DNA of 60,432 bases from Blattabacteriaceae bacterium (GTDB taxonomy: Bacteria > Bacteroidota > Bacteroidia > Flavobacteriales > Blattabacteriaceae), in NCBI GenBank assembly GCA_036390115.1, contig DASWCM010000006.1, positions 1-60,432 on the forward strand, read 5' to 3'. Shown here piece by piece: positions 47,284 through 56,532 of the stretch (the stretch's first letter is position 1; every line of letters begins with the position of its first letter). The notes under the pieces are model-generated. The model did not search any database. It was not told the DNA's origin and was given only the letters and a program-made list of their open reading frames with translations. The position numbers were made by a program, and so were the translations under genes.

Positions 47284-48740
47284 TAAGCTCTAGCAAAAAG
47301 GACCCTTTGTTTCGAAATGTTCCCTGAATAAATACAATGCCCAGATTCTTTTGGCATTCCGATCGGAATGCAACGAATAGTTGCTCCAGTTTCTAATTTT
47401 ATTTTTCTCTCGGTTGTGTAACTTCCATCCCAATGAGCTAAAAGTAACCCTCCTTTTTCCTCTAGAATTTTTTTGAATTCTTCATAATTATTCACACATC
47501 TTATAGATCTCTCTCTCCGAGAGAAAGCTCTCTGATAGAGATCTTTTTGTATCCGTTTTAGAACATCAGGAATATATGTGTCTAAACATTCTAGAGATAA
47601 TTTTTTTTTTTGCAAAGTATCTCGGCGGAAAAGTTCAACTGTTCCTTTTTCCAAATCTTTGGGACCAATTACGACTCGTAATGGAATTCCTTTCATATCA
47701 TATTCGTTAAATTTCCATCCTGGACTATAAGAATTTCTGTCATCTATGAGGACGCTAATCTTTTGATATTTAAGTAAAGACTTTATGGAATAAACTATGC
47801 GAGAGATTTCTTTTAACTGGAAACAGTTTTTATAAACTGGGATAATAACCACCTTAATAGGAGCTAAACTAGGAGGCAAAACGAGACCTTTATCATCCGA
47901 ATGAGTCATTATTAGGGCCCCTATTAAACGAGTAGATACACCCCAAGATGTAGCCCAAGCATATTCTTTTATACCATATTTATTGATAAATTTTACATTA
48001 AAGGACCTAGAAAAATTTTGTCCTAAAAAATGGGAAGTTGCAGCTTGCAAAGCTTTATTATCTTGCATAATCGTTTCAAGACAATAAGTTTCTTCAGCTC
48101 CAGAAAAACGTTCTAAAGGGGTTTTAATTCCTTTAATTACTGGAATAGCCAGGAAATTTTCTATAAAATCTTTATAGATTTCGAGTATTTTTTGAGCTTC
48201 TCTGATAGCTTCTTCTCTAGAAGAATGAGCCGTGTGGCCTTCTTGCCAAAGAAATTCAGAAGTTCTTAAAAAGAAGCGTGGTTTCATTTCCCAACGCACA
48301 ACATTGGTCCATTGATTGAGCAAGATGGGTAAATCTCGATAGGATTTAATCCAACGTCTGTAAGTGTTCCAAATAATAGATTCTGAAGTAGGTCTCACCA
48401 CAAGTTCTTCTTCAAGCTTAGAATTCGGGTCGATAATTATTTCGCTTTTATTTTTTTTTAACCTATAATGAGTAACTATAGCACACTCTTTAGAAAAACC
48501 TTTTGCATGAGCAGCTTCCTTTAAAAAATTGGATTTAGGAATAAATAAAGGGAAATAGACATTTTCATGTCCTGTGGATTTTAACCTTTTGTCAAGTTCA
48601 TCTTGAATTTTTTCCCATATGTTAAGTCCGTATGGTTTAATAATCATACATCCTCGTATACCAGAATTTTCTGCTAAACCAGATGCAGAAACCAGGTCAT
48701 TATACCACTTAGAATAATTTTCAGAACGGGGGGTAATCAT
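47280..48740 (-). CDS. proS: Prolyl-tRNA synthetase (archaeal/eukaryal-type)
   Basis: A class II synthetase of 486 residues from ATG at 48740 (MITPRSENYSKWYND). It has YGLNIWEKIQDELD, HENVYFPLFIP, motif 2 RPTSESIIWNTYRRW and FLWQEGHTAH, GVSTRLIGALIMTHSD (motif 3 region) and an anticodon-binding domain. No bacterial-type editing insert is present. A GTG ten codons upstream would reach towards cysS and is rejected. Only 44 bp separate its start from that of the divergent cysS. Confidence 0.95.
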   Translation of the reverse strand: MITPRSENYSKWYNDLVSASGLAENSGIRGCMIIKPYGLNIWEKIQDELDKRLKSTGHENVYFPLFIPKSNFLKEAAHAKGFSKECAIVTHYRLKKNKSEIIIDPNSKLEEELVVRPTSESIIWNTYRRWIKSYRDLPILLNQWTNVVRWEMKPRFFLRTSEFLWQEGHTAHSSREEAIREAQKILEIYKDFIENFLAIPVIKGIKTPLERFSGAEETYCLETIMQDNKALQAATSHFLGQNFSRSFNVKFINKYGIKEYAWATSWGVSTRLIGALIMTHSDDKGLVLPPSLAPIKVVIIPVYKNCFQLKEISRIVYSIKSLLKYQKISVLIDDRNSYSPGWKFNEYDMKGIPLRVVIGPKDLEKGTVELFRRDTLQKKKLSLECLDTYIPDVLKRIQKDLYQRAFSRRERSIRCVNNYEEFKKILEEKGGLLLAHWDGSYTTERKIKLETGATIRCIPIGMPKESGHCIYSGNISKQRVLFARAY

Positions 48741-48784
48741 AAAAGTCAATAAATTTGGCTGAGCCACCACAAAATTTTAAAATT

Positions 48785-50230
48785 ATGGAAAAAATTCAAA
48801 AGAATCATTTAAAAATCTACAATTCGCTTAGTGGAAAGAAGGAATCATTTAAACCAAAAAATTATGATTACGTCAAAATGTATGTTTGTGGTCCAACTGT
48901 TTACGGTTATATCCATTTAGGAAATTGTAGAACATTTATTTTCTTTGATCTTGTATTCAGATATCTTAAACATTTGGGATATAAAGTACGTTATGTACGT
49001 AACATAACTGATGTAGGACATCTGGAAAATGACTCAGATTATGGAGAAGACAAAATTGCTAAAAAGTCTAAGATGGAAAAACTTGAAATAATGGAAATTA
49101 TTCAAAAATATAGTATGGATTTTTATCAAAATTTAAGTTTTTTTAATGTGCTGCCTCCTAGCATAGAACCCTATGCTAGGAGTCATATCATGGAACAAAT
49201 TGAATGGATAAAAAAGCTTCTGGAAAAAGAACTGGCATATGAAGTAAACGGTTCAGTTTATTTCGAAATAAAGGCTTATGAAAGATGGTATCACTATGGA
49301 GTTTTAAGTAAGAGAAAAAAAGAAATTACTAAAAGTCGTTTGTCTTTAAGAAAACAAGAAGAAAAGTTCAATACTGAAGATTTTGCGCTGTGGAAAAAAG
49401 CCAACTCAAAATATAGTATGAGTTGGCCTTCCCCTTGGGGGTTGGGATTCCCAGGATGGCATACAGAATGTGCTGTAATGAGTACAAAATATTTAGGAGA
49501 AAGTTTTGATATCCATGGGGGAGGAATGGATTTAAAGTTCCCGCATCATGAATGCGAAATAGCTCAAATACAAGGACTTTATGGTAAGTCTCCAGTAAAA
49601 TATTGGATGCACACCAACTTGCTAACTATCAAAGGACAAAAAATGAGCAAGAAAACTGGGAATATATTCCTTCCTAAAACTCTCTTTAAAAGAATTCATC
49701 CTAGTATTATTCGTTTTTTTCTTCTAAAAACTCATTACCGAACCCAATTAGATTTTTCTTATGATACCCTTTTTTCTGCAGAAAGGTCTTATTATAGACT
49801 GAGAGACTCATTTAAAGTTTTGAAAAACTTGCCAAGTGGCAAAAAATCTACTTTTGATGTTCACTCTTGGAGTGAAAAATGTTATAAAGCAATAGATGAT
49901 GATTTTAATAGTCCAATGCTAATTATGCTTCTTTTTGAAGCAGTTAGTAACATAGAGAAAAAACCAGAACTCGTAGAAGAGGACTTAATTCTCTTAAAAA
50001 AAACAATGAATGACTTTTTTTTTAAAGTTCTAGGTTTAGAACTGATAGATGAAAATCATCCTATAATTTACGATTATTCCAAAAATTTAATTGAACTAAT
50101 CATTCAAGTTAGAAATAGGGCAAGATTTGAAAAAAAATGGGATTTATCAGATTATATACGTTTTGAGATGTCTCGTTTGGGAATTCGTTTGAAAGATGGG
50201 AAAGAAAGCACACAAGTTGAAATTGTGTAG
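48785..50230 (+). CDS. cysS: Cysteinyl-tRNA synthetase
   Basis: A class I synthetase of 481 residues from ATG at 48785. It has the zinc/HIGH region MYVCGPTVYGYIHLGNCRT and RNITDVGH, a second zinc region WHTECAVMS, GGMDLKFPHHECEIAQ, and KMSKKTGN as the KMSKS motif. A TTG ten codons upstream is not used. The coding sequence holds a strong 12-bp hairpin (49155-49182). It ends 9 bp before the convergent dnaE stop. Confidence 0.96.
   Translation: MEKIQKNHLKIYNSLSGKKESFKPKNYDYVKMYVCGPTVYGYIHLGNCRTFIFFDLVFRYLKHLGYKVRYVRNITDVGHLENDSDYGEDKIAKKSKMEKLEIMEIIQKYSMDFYQNLSFFNVLPPSIEPYARSHIMEQIEWIKKLLEKELAYEVNGSVYFEIKAYERWYHYGVLSKRKKEITKSRLSLRKQEEKFNTEDFALWKKANSKYSMSWPSPWGLGFPGWHTECAVMSTKYLGESFDIHGGGMDLKFPHHECEIAQIQGLYGKSPVKYWMHTNLLTIKGQKMSKKTGNIFLPKTLFKRIHPSIIRFFLLKTHYRTQLDFSYDTLFSAERSYYRLRDSFKVLKNLPSGKKSTFDVHSWSEKCYKAIDDDFNSPMLIMLLFEAVSNIEKKPELVEEDLILLKKTMNDFFFKVLGLELIDENHPIIYDYSKNLIELIIQVRNRARFEKKWDLSDYIRFEMSRLGIRLKDGKESTQVEIV
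49155..49182. other. 12-bp perfect hairpin inside cysS
   Basis: Arms CTCCTAGCATAG and CTATGCTAGGAG enclose a 4-nt loop AACC. It lies inside the synthetase domain coding for PPSIEPYARSH. Whether it acts as an RNA structure or is chance is unknown. Confidence 0.5.
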
Positions 50231-50239
50231 AGAAGAAGA

Positions 50240-53200
50240 CTATTCAATAAATGGAGTAATTCCCAGGTCATATTTTAATTTTCTTAAAAAAATACTATCT
50301 ATTTTCAAACCCTTCTTAGAAATGAACATTAATTTTATTTTTTTACTATTAATTTTTATGGAAAATTTTTTATTTCCGTTTTTTATTATAGTTTTTAACT
50401 GCGTTATCATACCTTCATTAAGTTTATCCACATTTATTAGAATCATTAAACTATTTGTCATATTTTCTAATACAGACTGCAAAAGCTGTATATGAAGGAT
50501 TCTAAAATAAATTTCCCCATTTTGTTTTTGTATTGGAATAGTCTTAAGGTGAATAAGAGCATTTTTCTTAATAAGAGGTATATATTTTAAATATTCTTCT
50601 CCAAAAAGACGGAACTCTCTGCATCCTTTATGATCTTCTAAAGAAAATAGACCATATCTATTACCAGTTTTATTAGATATTTTCTTTTCGCAATTTTGAA
50701 TAATTCCACAGACATTAAGTAATTTACCAATTAAATTATTTTTATTCTGATTTCTCTCACACAAAGAGACATAATTTTTTATTTCATACTCTATTGGATT
50801 AGAAGTAATATAAATACCTAAAACTTCTTTTTCTTTGGTTAATTTTATTATTTTAGGCCAAGGTTTGCAATATGGCAAAATTGGCTCTGAATTTTTTTTA
50901 AGAGAATTCTTCCTATTTTTTATCCCAAATATGATAATTTTTTCTAGTGTTTTTTCTTCATGAAAATATTGTGCACAGTTAATATTTTCAAAACAATCAA
51001 AAGCTCCTGCTAAAATAAAATTTTCCAAAACTTTTTTACTTAAATATATTCGCTTAACAAAATCGAATATTGAAGTATATACACCGTTTTTTTTTCTTTC
51101 CTGGACTATTTCCGATAGGACTGATCTTCCTATACCTTTAATAGCTCCCATGCCAAAACGAATTTCTCCATGTTTGGTAACTGTAAAAGCATAATCACTT
51201 TCATTGATATCAGGTCTTAAAACGGGGATTCCCAACCTTCTACATTCTTCCATAAAAAGAGTTATTTCTTTTAGGTTGTTCAAATTATTACTCAATACAG
51301 AAGCCATGTATTCTTCTGGAAAATGTGCTTTTAAATAAGCTGTCTCGAAAGCAATATAAGCGTAACAAGTGGAATGAGATTTATTGAAGGCATAATAGGA
51401 GAAGTATTCCCAATCTTTCCAAATTTTCTCTAAAATTTTTTGAGGATAACCTTTTCTTTTTGCTCCCTCAATAAATCGTTCTTTCATTTTGTCCAGTATG
51501 TTTTTTTGTTTTTTCCCTATAGCTTTTCGTAAAAGGTCTGCTTGACCTTTGCTAAACTCGGCAAGTTTCTCAGCTAGAAGCATAACTTGTTCTTGATAAA
51601 TAGTAATACCGTAAGTATTACTTAAGAATTCTTCCATTGCAAGAAGATCATAAGTTATCGGCTCCAATCCGTGTTTTCTTGCTATAAAATTTGGAATATA
51701 TTGCATAGGACCTGGGCGATATAATGCATTCATGGCAATCAGGTCATCAAATGTATCAGGCTTAAGTTTTCTAAGATACTTTCGCATTCCGATAGATTCG
51801 TATTGGAAAACTGCTACAGTTTCCCCTTTTTTAAAAAGTTTGTAAGTTTCTATATCATCTAAAGGAAAATAATCTAATTCAGGATTATTTTTTTTTATTA
51901 GGTTCAAAGCATCTTTAATAATAGTTAAAGTTTTTAATCCAAGAAAGTCCATTTTAAGAAGTCCTACACTTTCTACAACTTCGTTATCAAATTGAGTAAC
52001 TAGCAAGTCAGAATCCTTAGATACTGGGATAAGTTCTCTTATATCTGAAGGTGCAATAATAATACCACAAGCATGTATTCCTGTATTTCGGATAGATCCT
52101 TCAATAATCTTAGCTTGACGAAGTGTTAAAGCTTCTAATCCAGAATTTTCGTAGATTTTTCTAATCTTTATGACATTTTTTATTTCACTCTTAAAGAGGT
52201 TTAGAGAATAAATATTTTCTGATTCTGAAAATAGCCTTTTTAAGGAAATATTTGGGATCATTTTGGTTATTCTATCTACATCAGATAAAGGCAACCCTAG
52301 AACTCGTGCAGTATCTCGTATCGATAATTTTGATGCCATAGTACCATACGTCATAATATGAGCCACTTGAGCAGTACCATATTTTTCTACAACCCATTTG
52401 ATAATTTTATCTCGGCCTCTATCATCAAAATCTATATCAATATCTGGCATCGAAACCCTATCTGGATTCAAAAAACGCTCGAAAAGTAAACCGTATTTAA
52501 TTGGATCTATATCCGTAATCCCTATACAGTAAGCAACTACGGATCCAGCAACAGATCCTCTTCCAGGACCTACAGAAACGCCCATTTTTCTAGCTTGAGA
52601 TGTAAAATCCTGTACTATAAGAAAATAACCTGGATAACCAGTTTTTTTGATAATATCTAACTCTAAGTCTATACGAGTTTTTATAGAACTAGTAATTTTA
52701 CCGTAACGGTACTTAATACTCTTATAAGCAAGGTGTTTCAAAAAAGCGTTAGGGTCTTTAAAAGATTTTGTCATTTGGAACTTAGGAAGTAAAATATTCT
52801 GCAAAATATCATAGTCCTCTACCTTTTCAACAAGCTCCTCTAAATAATTGAAAGATTCAGGAACATCTGAAAAAATATTTTCTATTTGTTTTGATGTTTT
52901 TAAAAAGAATTCCTTATTTGTGAATCCAAATCTAAACCCTTTACCCTTTCCTATAGGTGTAGACAATTTTTCTCCTTTGCGTACGCAAAGTAAAATATCT
53001 TGCGCATCAGAATCTTTTTTTTCAATATAAAAAATATTATTTTGCGCAAGATATTTTACTTTATATTTTTTTGCTAATTTAAGTAAAATTTTATTAACGT
53101 AATCTTCTTCTTCAGAACCATGTCTAAGTAATTCTACATAAAAATCTGACCCGAAACATTCGTGCCACCATGAAAAAACTTTTTCTGCCTCTATAGAACC

Positions 53201-54334
53201 TCTATTCAAGATTGTAGATGGAATTTCAGAATTTATATCTCCACTAAGAGCTATAAGTTCTTCTTTGTAAATTTTAATAATGCTTTTGCTAACCTTGGGG
53301 ATTCCAAAGGAATACCCATCTGTAAATCCATAAGAACTGATCTTTGATAAGTTCTGAAATCCTCTTTTATTTTTAGCTAAAAGTACTTGAGGATAATATT
53401 TTTCTGAATTTTTTATTTCTATAAAAACTTCACACCCAACAACTCCTTTAATGTTTCTCTTCCCATACTTTTTAGATTTTTCATTATACTTATTTATTTC
53501 AGTATTAGCTAATCGAATAGATTCCATAAAATAAGCAACACCCATCATATTTCCATAATCTGTAATTCCTACAGCTGGCATATTTTGTTCAACTGCTCTG
53601 TTAACTAAGGATCTTACATCTATAGTAGAACACAGAATCGAAAAACAAGTATGATTATGCAAGTGAGAAAAATTCTTTGCGTATAGAAGTTCATTAGATG
53701 TTTCAGATTCTATTTTTATTTCCCTTTTAAAAAAGATAGGGAAGAAGGAAGAATCAATAAATTCTTTTTGCTTTTTTTTAAATTTTTCAAGCAATTTAAT
53801 ACCAAATACTACGAAAGATAGAACTCCTATGCGGATTAGTTCAAAAAAACATTTTGAGGTAGCCGTTACATCATGAATAGCGTTATGGGTTAAAGAAAGT
53901 TCCTTTCTGAAAAGTTTTTGATAAAGTTCTTTAAGAGTAGGCCATTTATTCCTTCTCAAACTAGGAATAGCCTTTTTAGTATCAATGAGGATTTTCTTAA
54001 AAATGGAAGTTTTAATATTTTTTCTAAAAAATTCACTATAAACAACATTTATATCAAATTCTATATTGTGCCCAATAATAAATTTACTCTTTTCTAGAGT
54101 TTGCTCTAAACAATTTAAAACAAAAAAAAGATCTTCCCCCTCTGACTTAGCTTTTTCAGTCGTTATCCCATGTATTTTTGTAGAATTAAAAGGAATGTCA
54201 AAACCTGAAGGTTTAACAAAAAAATTCTTAAACTCAACTAGTCCTCCAAAAGGATTATAACATTGCCAAGCAATTTGTACTATACGAGTATTTTTAGGTA
54301 AACCTGTAGTTTCAGTATCTAAAATAACATACAT
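50240..54334 (-). CDS. dnaE: DNA polymerase III alpha subunit with N-terminal DnaQ-type exonuclease
   Basis: Replicative polymerase, 1364 residues. Residues 1-170 form a 3'-5' exonuclease: VILDTETTGLP (ExoI), IGHNIEFDINVV (ExoII), HNAIHDVTATSKCF (ExoIII). Next come the PHP domain (FSHLHNHTCFSI, VGITDYGNMMG), the polymerase core (SVGPGRGSVAGSVVAYCIGITDIDP, PDIDIDFDD, MNALYRPGPM, YAFNKSHSTCYAYIAF), helix-hairpin-helix and an OB fold (CGIIQNCEKK). The exonuclease-DnaE arrangement is known in Bacteroidetes, so proofreading is kept. The upstream Met at 54358 lies in tRNA-Val and is rejected. An inverted repeat is at 52975-53062. Confidence 0.96.
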   Translation of the reverse strand: MYVILDTETTGLPKNTRIVQIAWQCYNPFGGLVEFKNFFVKPSGFDIPFNSTKIHGITTEKAKSEGEDLFFVLNCLEQTLEKSKFIIGHNIEFDINVVYSEFFRKNIKTSIFKKILIDTKKAIPSLRRNKWPTLKELYQKLFRKELSLTHNAIHDVTATSKCFFELIRIGVLSFVVFGIKLLEKFKKKQKEFIDSSFFPIFFKREIKIESETSNELLYAKNFSHLHNHTCFSILCSTIDVRSLVNRAVEQNMPAVGITDYGNMMGVAYFMESIRLANTEINKYNEKSKKYGKRNIKGVVGCEVFIEIKNSEKYYPQVLLAKNKRGFQNLSKISSYGFTDGYSFGIPKVSKSIIKIYKEELIALSGDINSEIPSTILNRGSIEAEKVFSWWHECFGSDFYVELLRHGSEEEDYVNKILLKLAKKYKVKYLAQNNIFYIEKKDSDAQDILLCVRKGEKLSTPIGKGKGFRFGFTNKEFFLKTSKQIENIFSDVPESFNYLEELVEKVEDYDILQNILLPKFQMTKSFKDPNAFLKHLAYKSIKYRYGKITSSIKTRIDLELDIIKKTGYPGYFLIVQDFTSQARKMGVSVGPGRGSVAGSVVAYCIGITDIDPIKYGLLFERFLNPDRVSMPDIDIDFDDRGRDKIIKWVVEKYGTAQVAHIMTYGTMASKLSIRDTARVLGLPLSDVDRITKMIPNISLKRLFSESENIYSLNLFKSEIKNVIKIRKIYENSGLEALTLRQAKIIEGSIRNTGIHACGIIIAPSDIRELIPVSKDSDLLVTQFDNEVVESVGLLKMDFLGLKTLTIIKDALNLIKKNNPELDYFPLDDIETYKLFKKGETVAVFQYESIGMRKYLRKLKPDTFDDLIAMNALYRPGPMQYIPNFIARKHGLEPITYDLLAMEEFLSNTYGITIYQEQVMLLAEKLAEFSKGQADLLRKAIGKKQKNILDKMKERFIEGAKRKGYPQKILEKIWKDWEYFSYYAFNKSHSTCYAYIAFETAYLKAHFPEEYMASVLSNNLNNLKEITLFMEECRRLGIPVLRPDINESDYAFTVTKHGEIRFGMGAIKGIGRSVLSEIVQERKKNGVYTSIFDFVKRIYLSKKVLENFILAGAFDCFENINCAQYFHEEKTLEKIIIFGIKNRKNSLKKNSEPILPYCKPWPKIIKLTKEKEVLGIYITSNPIEYEIKNYVSLCERNQNKNNLIGKLLNVCGIIQNCEKKISNKTGNRYGLFSLEDHKGCREFRLFGEEYLKYIPLIKKNALIHLKTIPIQKQNGEIYFRILHIQLLQSVLENMTNSLMILINVDKLNEGMITQLKTIIKNGNKKFSIKINSKKIKLMFISKKGLKIDSIFLRKLKYDLGITPFIE
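52975..53062. other. 20-bp inverted repeat plus overlapping 16-bp palindrome inside dnaE
   Basis: The arms 52987-53006 (AAAGTAAAATATCTTGCGCA) and 53043-53062 are exact reverse complements with a 36-nt spacer. Overlapping the left arm, 52975-52990 (CTTTGCGTACGCAAAG) is itself a perfect palindrome. They encode the PHP-domain segment between KYLAQN and AQDILLCVRKG of DnaE. Confidence 0.6.
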
Positions 54335-54351
54335 AAGAAAAAACAGTGAAG

Positions 54352-54425
54352 TGGACATTATCGGATTCGAACCGATGCCCCTACTCTGTCAAAGTAAGAC
54401 TCTAAACCATCTGAGCTAAATGTCC
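54352..54425 (-). tRNA. tRNA-Val (anticodon GAC)
   Basis: Perfect acceptor GGACATT/AATGTCC, anticodon stem TTACT/AGTAG with loop TTGACAG, T-loop TTCGAAT, discriminator A. It lies 17 bp upstream of dnaE. Confidence 0.92.
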
Positions 54426-54441
54426 CATCTTTTAATCACTT

Positions 54442-55005
54442 TTATAAGCTTTGATAAAACGAGCAACCACCTACCATTTTTGTGTACAATACTATTAGTA
54501 TAGGCTTTCCTTTGCTTTTTTTAGCTATTTCCCATGAGTTAATAACGCATGAAATGTCATGTGCTTGAAGTTCTTCGATGACCTCCCACCCAAAAAATTT
54601 TTCTTTTACTGTTCTATCATTTATTCCATTGCGATAAGCAATATCGATTACTGCTGCCTCCCAAATTTTCCCTTCATTTAACCCATGTAAGCTGTATTGA
54701 TTTAGTTTTTTAGCTAATGACGCACCTACAGAGCCTTGTCCTCGAATTGCACAAGATGCCTTTAATTTTCTATTCAGTTCTCTTATAGAGAAAAATCCTA
54801 TCAATGCGCTATAATATACTGGGTAAATATGAAGGAATACTCCTTTCATACAAAAAATATTTGGATTCTGTCTAAGAACTTGCCAATACATAGCAATAAA
54901 GTATTCCACACATACTAAAGCCCATACAGTATGTCCTGAATTAGAACGTAAGATATCTCTTCTTATTTGTGTACTAACTCTATTAAGTTGTTTAATTTCT
55001 GACAT
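54442..55005 (-). pseudogene. Eroded transketolase N-terminal subunit, still an open frame
   Basis: From MSEIKQLNRVSTQIRRDILR (start 55005) 187 codons stay open and align in order with Bacteroidetes transketolase N-terminal subunits: SGHTVWALVCVEYFIAMYWQ, YSALIGFFS, GSVGASLAKKLNQ, SLHGLNEGKIWEAAV, FFGWEVIEE, KGKPILIVLYTKM. Key pieces are gone: the conserved HPGG after NSG, the GDGEL...N thiamine-diphosphate/Mg motif, and the end of the domain. At about 280 residues the normal protein is much longer. I infer a non-functional remnant with multiple in-frame deletions. No C-terminal subunit follows. Confidence 0.85.
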
Positions 55006-55021
55006 TAATTTAAGAAAAATT

Positions 55022-55465
55022 ATGAAGAAAATAAAAAATACATTGAAAATCTGTATAAATAATAGAAAAGCTTCTTTTGAATATGAATTCATTGAAGAAT
55101 ATATTGCTGGTATCCAATTATTAGGAACTGAAATAAAATCCATTAGACAAAATAAAGCAAGTCTTTCCGAAAGCTTTTGTAAAATTAAAAATGGGGAATT
55201 GTATGCTATTAATATATACATTTCAGAGTATAGAGCTGATGTAAATCATCTACCTAATAGAGATAGAAAACTTCTTTTGAAGAAAAAGGAATTAATAAAA
55301 ATTAGTAAAAAATCAGAAAAGTCTGGACTAACAATTATTCCGAATAAATTATTTATCAATCAAAAAGGATATGCTAAACTTCAAATATTCCTGGCAAAAG
55401 GTAGAAAAATATATGATAAACGGGAAGTTATCAAGAAAAGAGAAAATGAACGTCACTCGTTCTAG
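55022..55465 (+). CDS. smpB: SsrA-binding protein SmpB
   Basis: Partner of tmRNA in ribosome rescue. The 147-residue product has ICINNRKASFEYEFIEEYIAG, LLGTEIKSIRQNKASLSESF, HLPNRDRKLLLKKKEL, GLTIIPNKLFINQKGYAKL and the C-terminal LAKGRKIYDKREVIKKRE, all standard. tmRNA (ssrA) is not in the window. The gene starts 16 bp from the divergent transketolase remnant. Confidence 0.95.
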   Translation: MKKIKNTLKICINNRKASFEYEFIEEYIAGIQLLGTEIKSIRQNKASLSESFCKIKNGELYAINIYISEYRADVNHLPNRDRKLLLKKKELIKISKKSEKSGLTIIPNKLFINQKGYAKLQIFLAKGRKIYDKREVIKKRENERHSF

Positions 55466-55474
55466 ATTTTGTCA

Positions 55475-56054
55475 TTATAAGAAATGTTAATACTTAACTC
55501 ATATAAAAGAAGAATAGGGAAAGCATGTTTTCTATATGTACGCAAAAAATTTTTATTAATTAATCCAATTTTAGAAAAAAAATAGACAAAAATTGGTAGA
55601 AGTACCATCTAAAGTGTAGATTGTATAATGGTATTAACATCATAGGATAAATCAAAAACGTTTTTTAAAATAGGACTTCCTTTGAATACATAGGCAAATT
55701 GAATGGTCATTGGAGAGAGAACGAAATATCCAAAAAGTATGCCAAACAATAAGAGTAAAGAAGTTGTTCTAAAAATTTTTAGAACAAAACTTTTTTCTTT
55801 CTACCTGGTTCAATAAACCTCCATACTCCTTTAAATTGACCAAAAAGCCATCTGTTTTGAAGATGCAAATCCTCAGGCAATATAAATTTTTTTTCAATAT
55901 CCTAAAAAAACGATAAGTAACAAACTTAGATTTAGCTGGTGCCAAAATAATCTTATCGAAGAAGAGTTCTTTATTTAACAGTCATGCCTAATAGACAGCG
56001 AATAATACGCTTTCTAAGAACTTCGATATGAGACATAAAAGACATTAAGGACAT
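55475..56054 (-). pseudogene. tatC: Degraded Sec-independent translocase subunit TatC
   Basis: The minus strand from 56054 reads MSFMSHIEVLRKRIIRCLLG (cf. SFLEHLEELRWRLIRS), then in other frames KELFFDKIILAPAKSKFVTYR, GVWRFIEPG (cf. ELWRFIKPAL), FGILFGYFVLSPMTIQFAYV and SYDVNTIIQ, ending in VYFFSKIGLINKNFLRTYRKHAF-like residues. These follow TatC order, including the first cytoplasmic segment and membrane spans 1-4. Stops and shifts break every piece. A perfect 24-bp palindrome (55764-55787) lies inside. The remnant fills the gap between smpB and greA. Confidence 0.85.
55764..55787. other. 24-bp perfect palindrome followed by T-rich sequence
   Basis: TTGTTCTAAAAA is followed directly by its reverse complement, then AACTTTTTTC. 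On the plus strand this resembles a weak intrinsic terminator about 300 bp after smpB. It may equally be chance in decaying tatC sequence. Confidence 0.35.
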
Positions 56055-56076
56055 TTTTTAAAAATTACGTAGATCC

Positions 56077-56532
56077 TTAACAAAAAATCTCTAGGATTTC
56101 ATACTCGTCCTCCATTAGGTGAGCTATATCCCCAACTTTCTTACCCAATAGGCCTGAATAAATGGGAGAATTTACCGAAATTATCCCAATTTTAAGATTA
56201 GACTCCTCTTCTGGAACTAAGGTGTAAATAACCTTACACCCATAATTAAGCTTTTTTATTTTTATCCTAGATAGGATAGAAACCTTGGATTCATCCATTT
56301 TATAAACGTCTATAATCTTTGCTTTAGCAAGGCTTTTTTTTAGTGAAGCAATACGTGCTTCTAAAAATTCTTGATCTTCTTTAGCTGCATCATATTCAGC
56401 GTTTTCTGAAATATCTCCTTTATCCCTAGCTTCAGTTATTTTTATGGAAATATTTCCACGCTCTATATTCTCTAATTTTTCAATTTCTTCTTTAAGTTTT
56501 TTAACTCCTTCCTTAGTTACATATTTTTTCAT
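56077..56532 (-). CDS. greA: Transcription elongation factor GreA
   Basis: Rescues backtracked RNA polymerase. The 151-residue product has the coiled-coil N-terminus (YVTKEGVKKLKEEIEKLE) with the acidic tip D40/E43 in KGDISENAEYDAAKEDQEFL, and a C-terminal FKBP-like domain ending SPIYSGLLGKKVGDI. Slightly short at the C-terminus. It overlaps the rpsT end by 20 bp. Confidence 0.95.
   Translation of the reverse strand: MKKYVTKEGVKKLKEEIEKLENIERGNISIKITEARDKGDISENAEYDAAKEDQEFLEARIASLKKSLAKAKIIDVYKMDESKVSILSRIKIKKLNYGCKVIYTLVPEEESNLKIGIISVNSPIYSGLLGKKVGDIAHLMEDEYEILEIFC

Noticed and set aside
50196-50495. 99-codon plus-strand frame after cysS
   Set aside because: It runs antisense to the conserved C-terminal part of dnaE and is rich in Phe/Ile as expected for the complement of Lys/Glu codons.
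50240-54334. DnaQ-DnaE fusion as a novelty
   Set aside because: An N-terminal exonuclease on DnaE is already characteristic of Bacteroidetes, so it supports the taxonomy but is not new.
55764-55787. Palindrome as a definite terminator of smpB
   Set aside because: It is about 300 bp beyond the stop and inside tatC remnant sequence, with an interrupted T-tract; kept only as a low-confidence feature.
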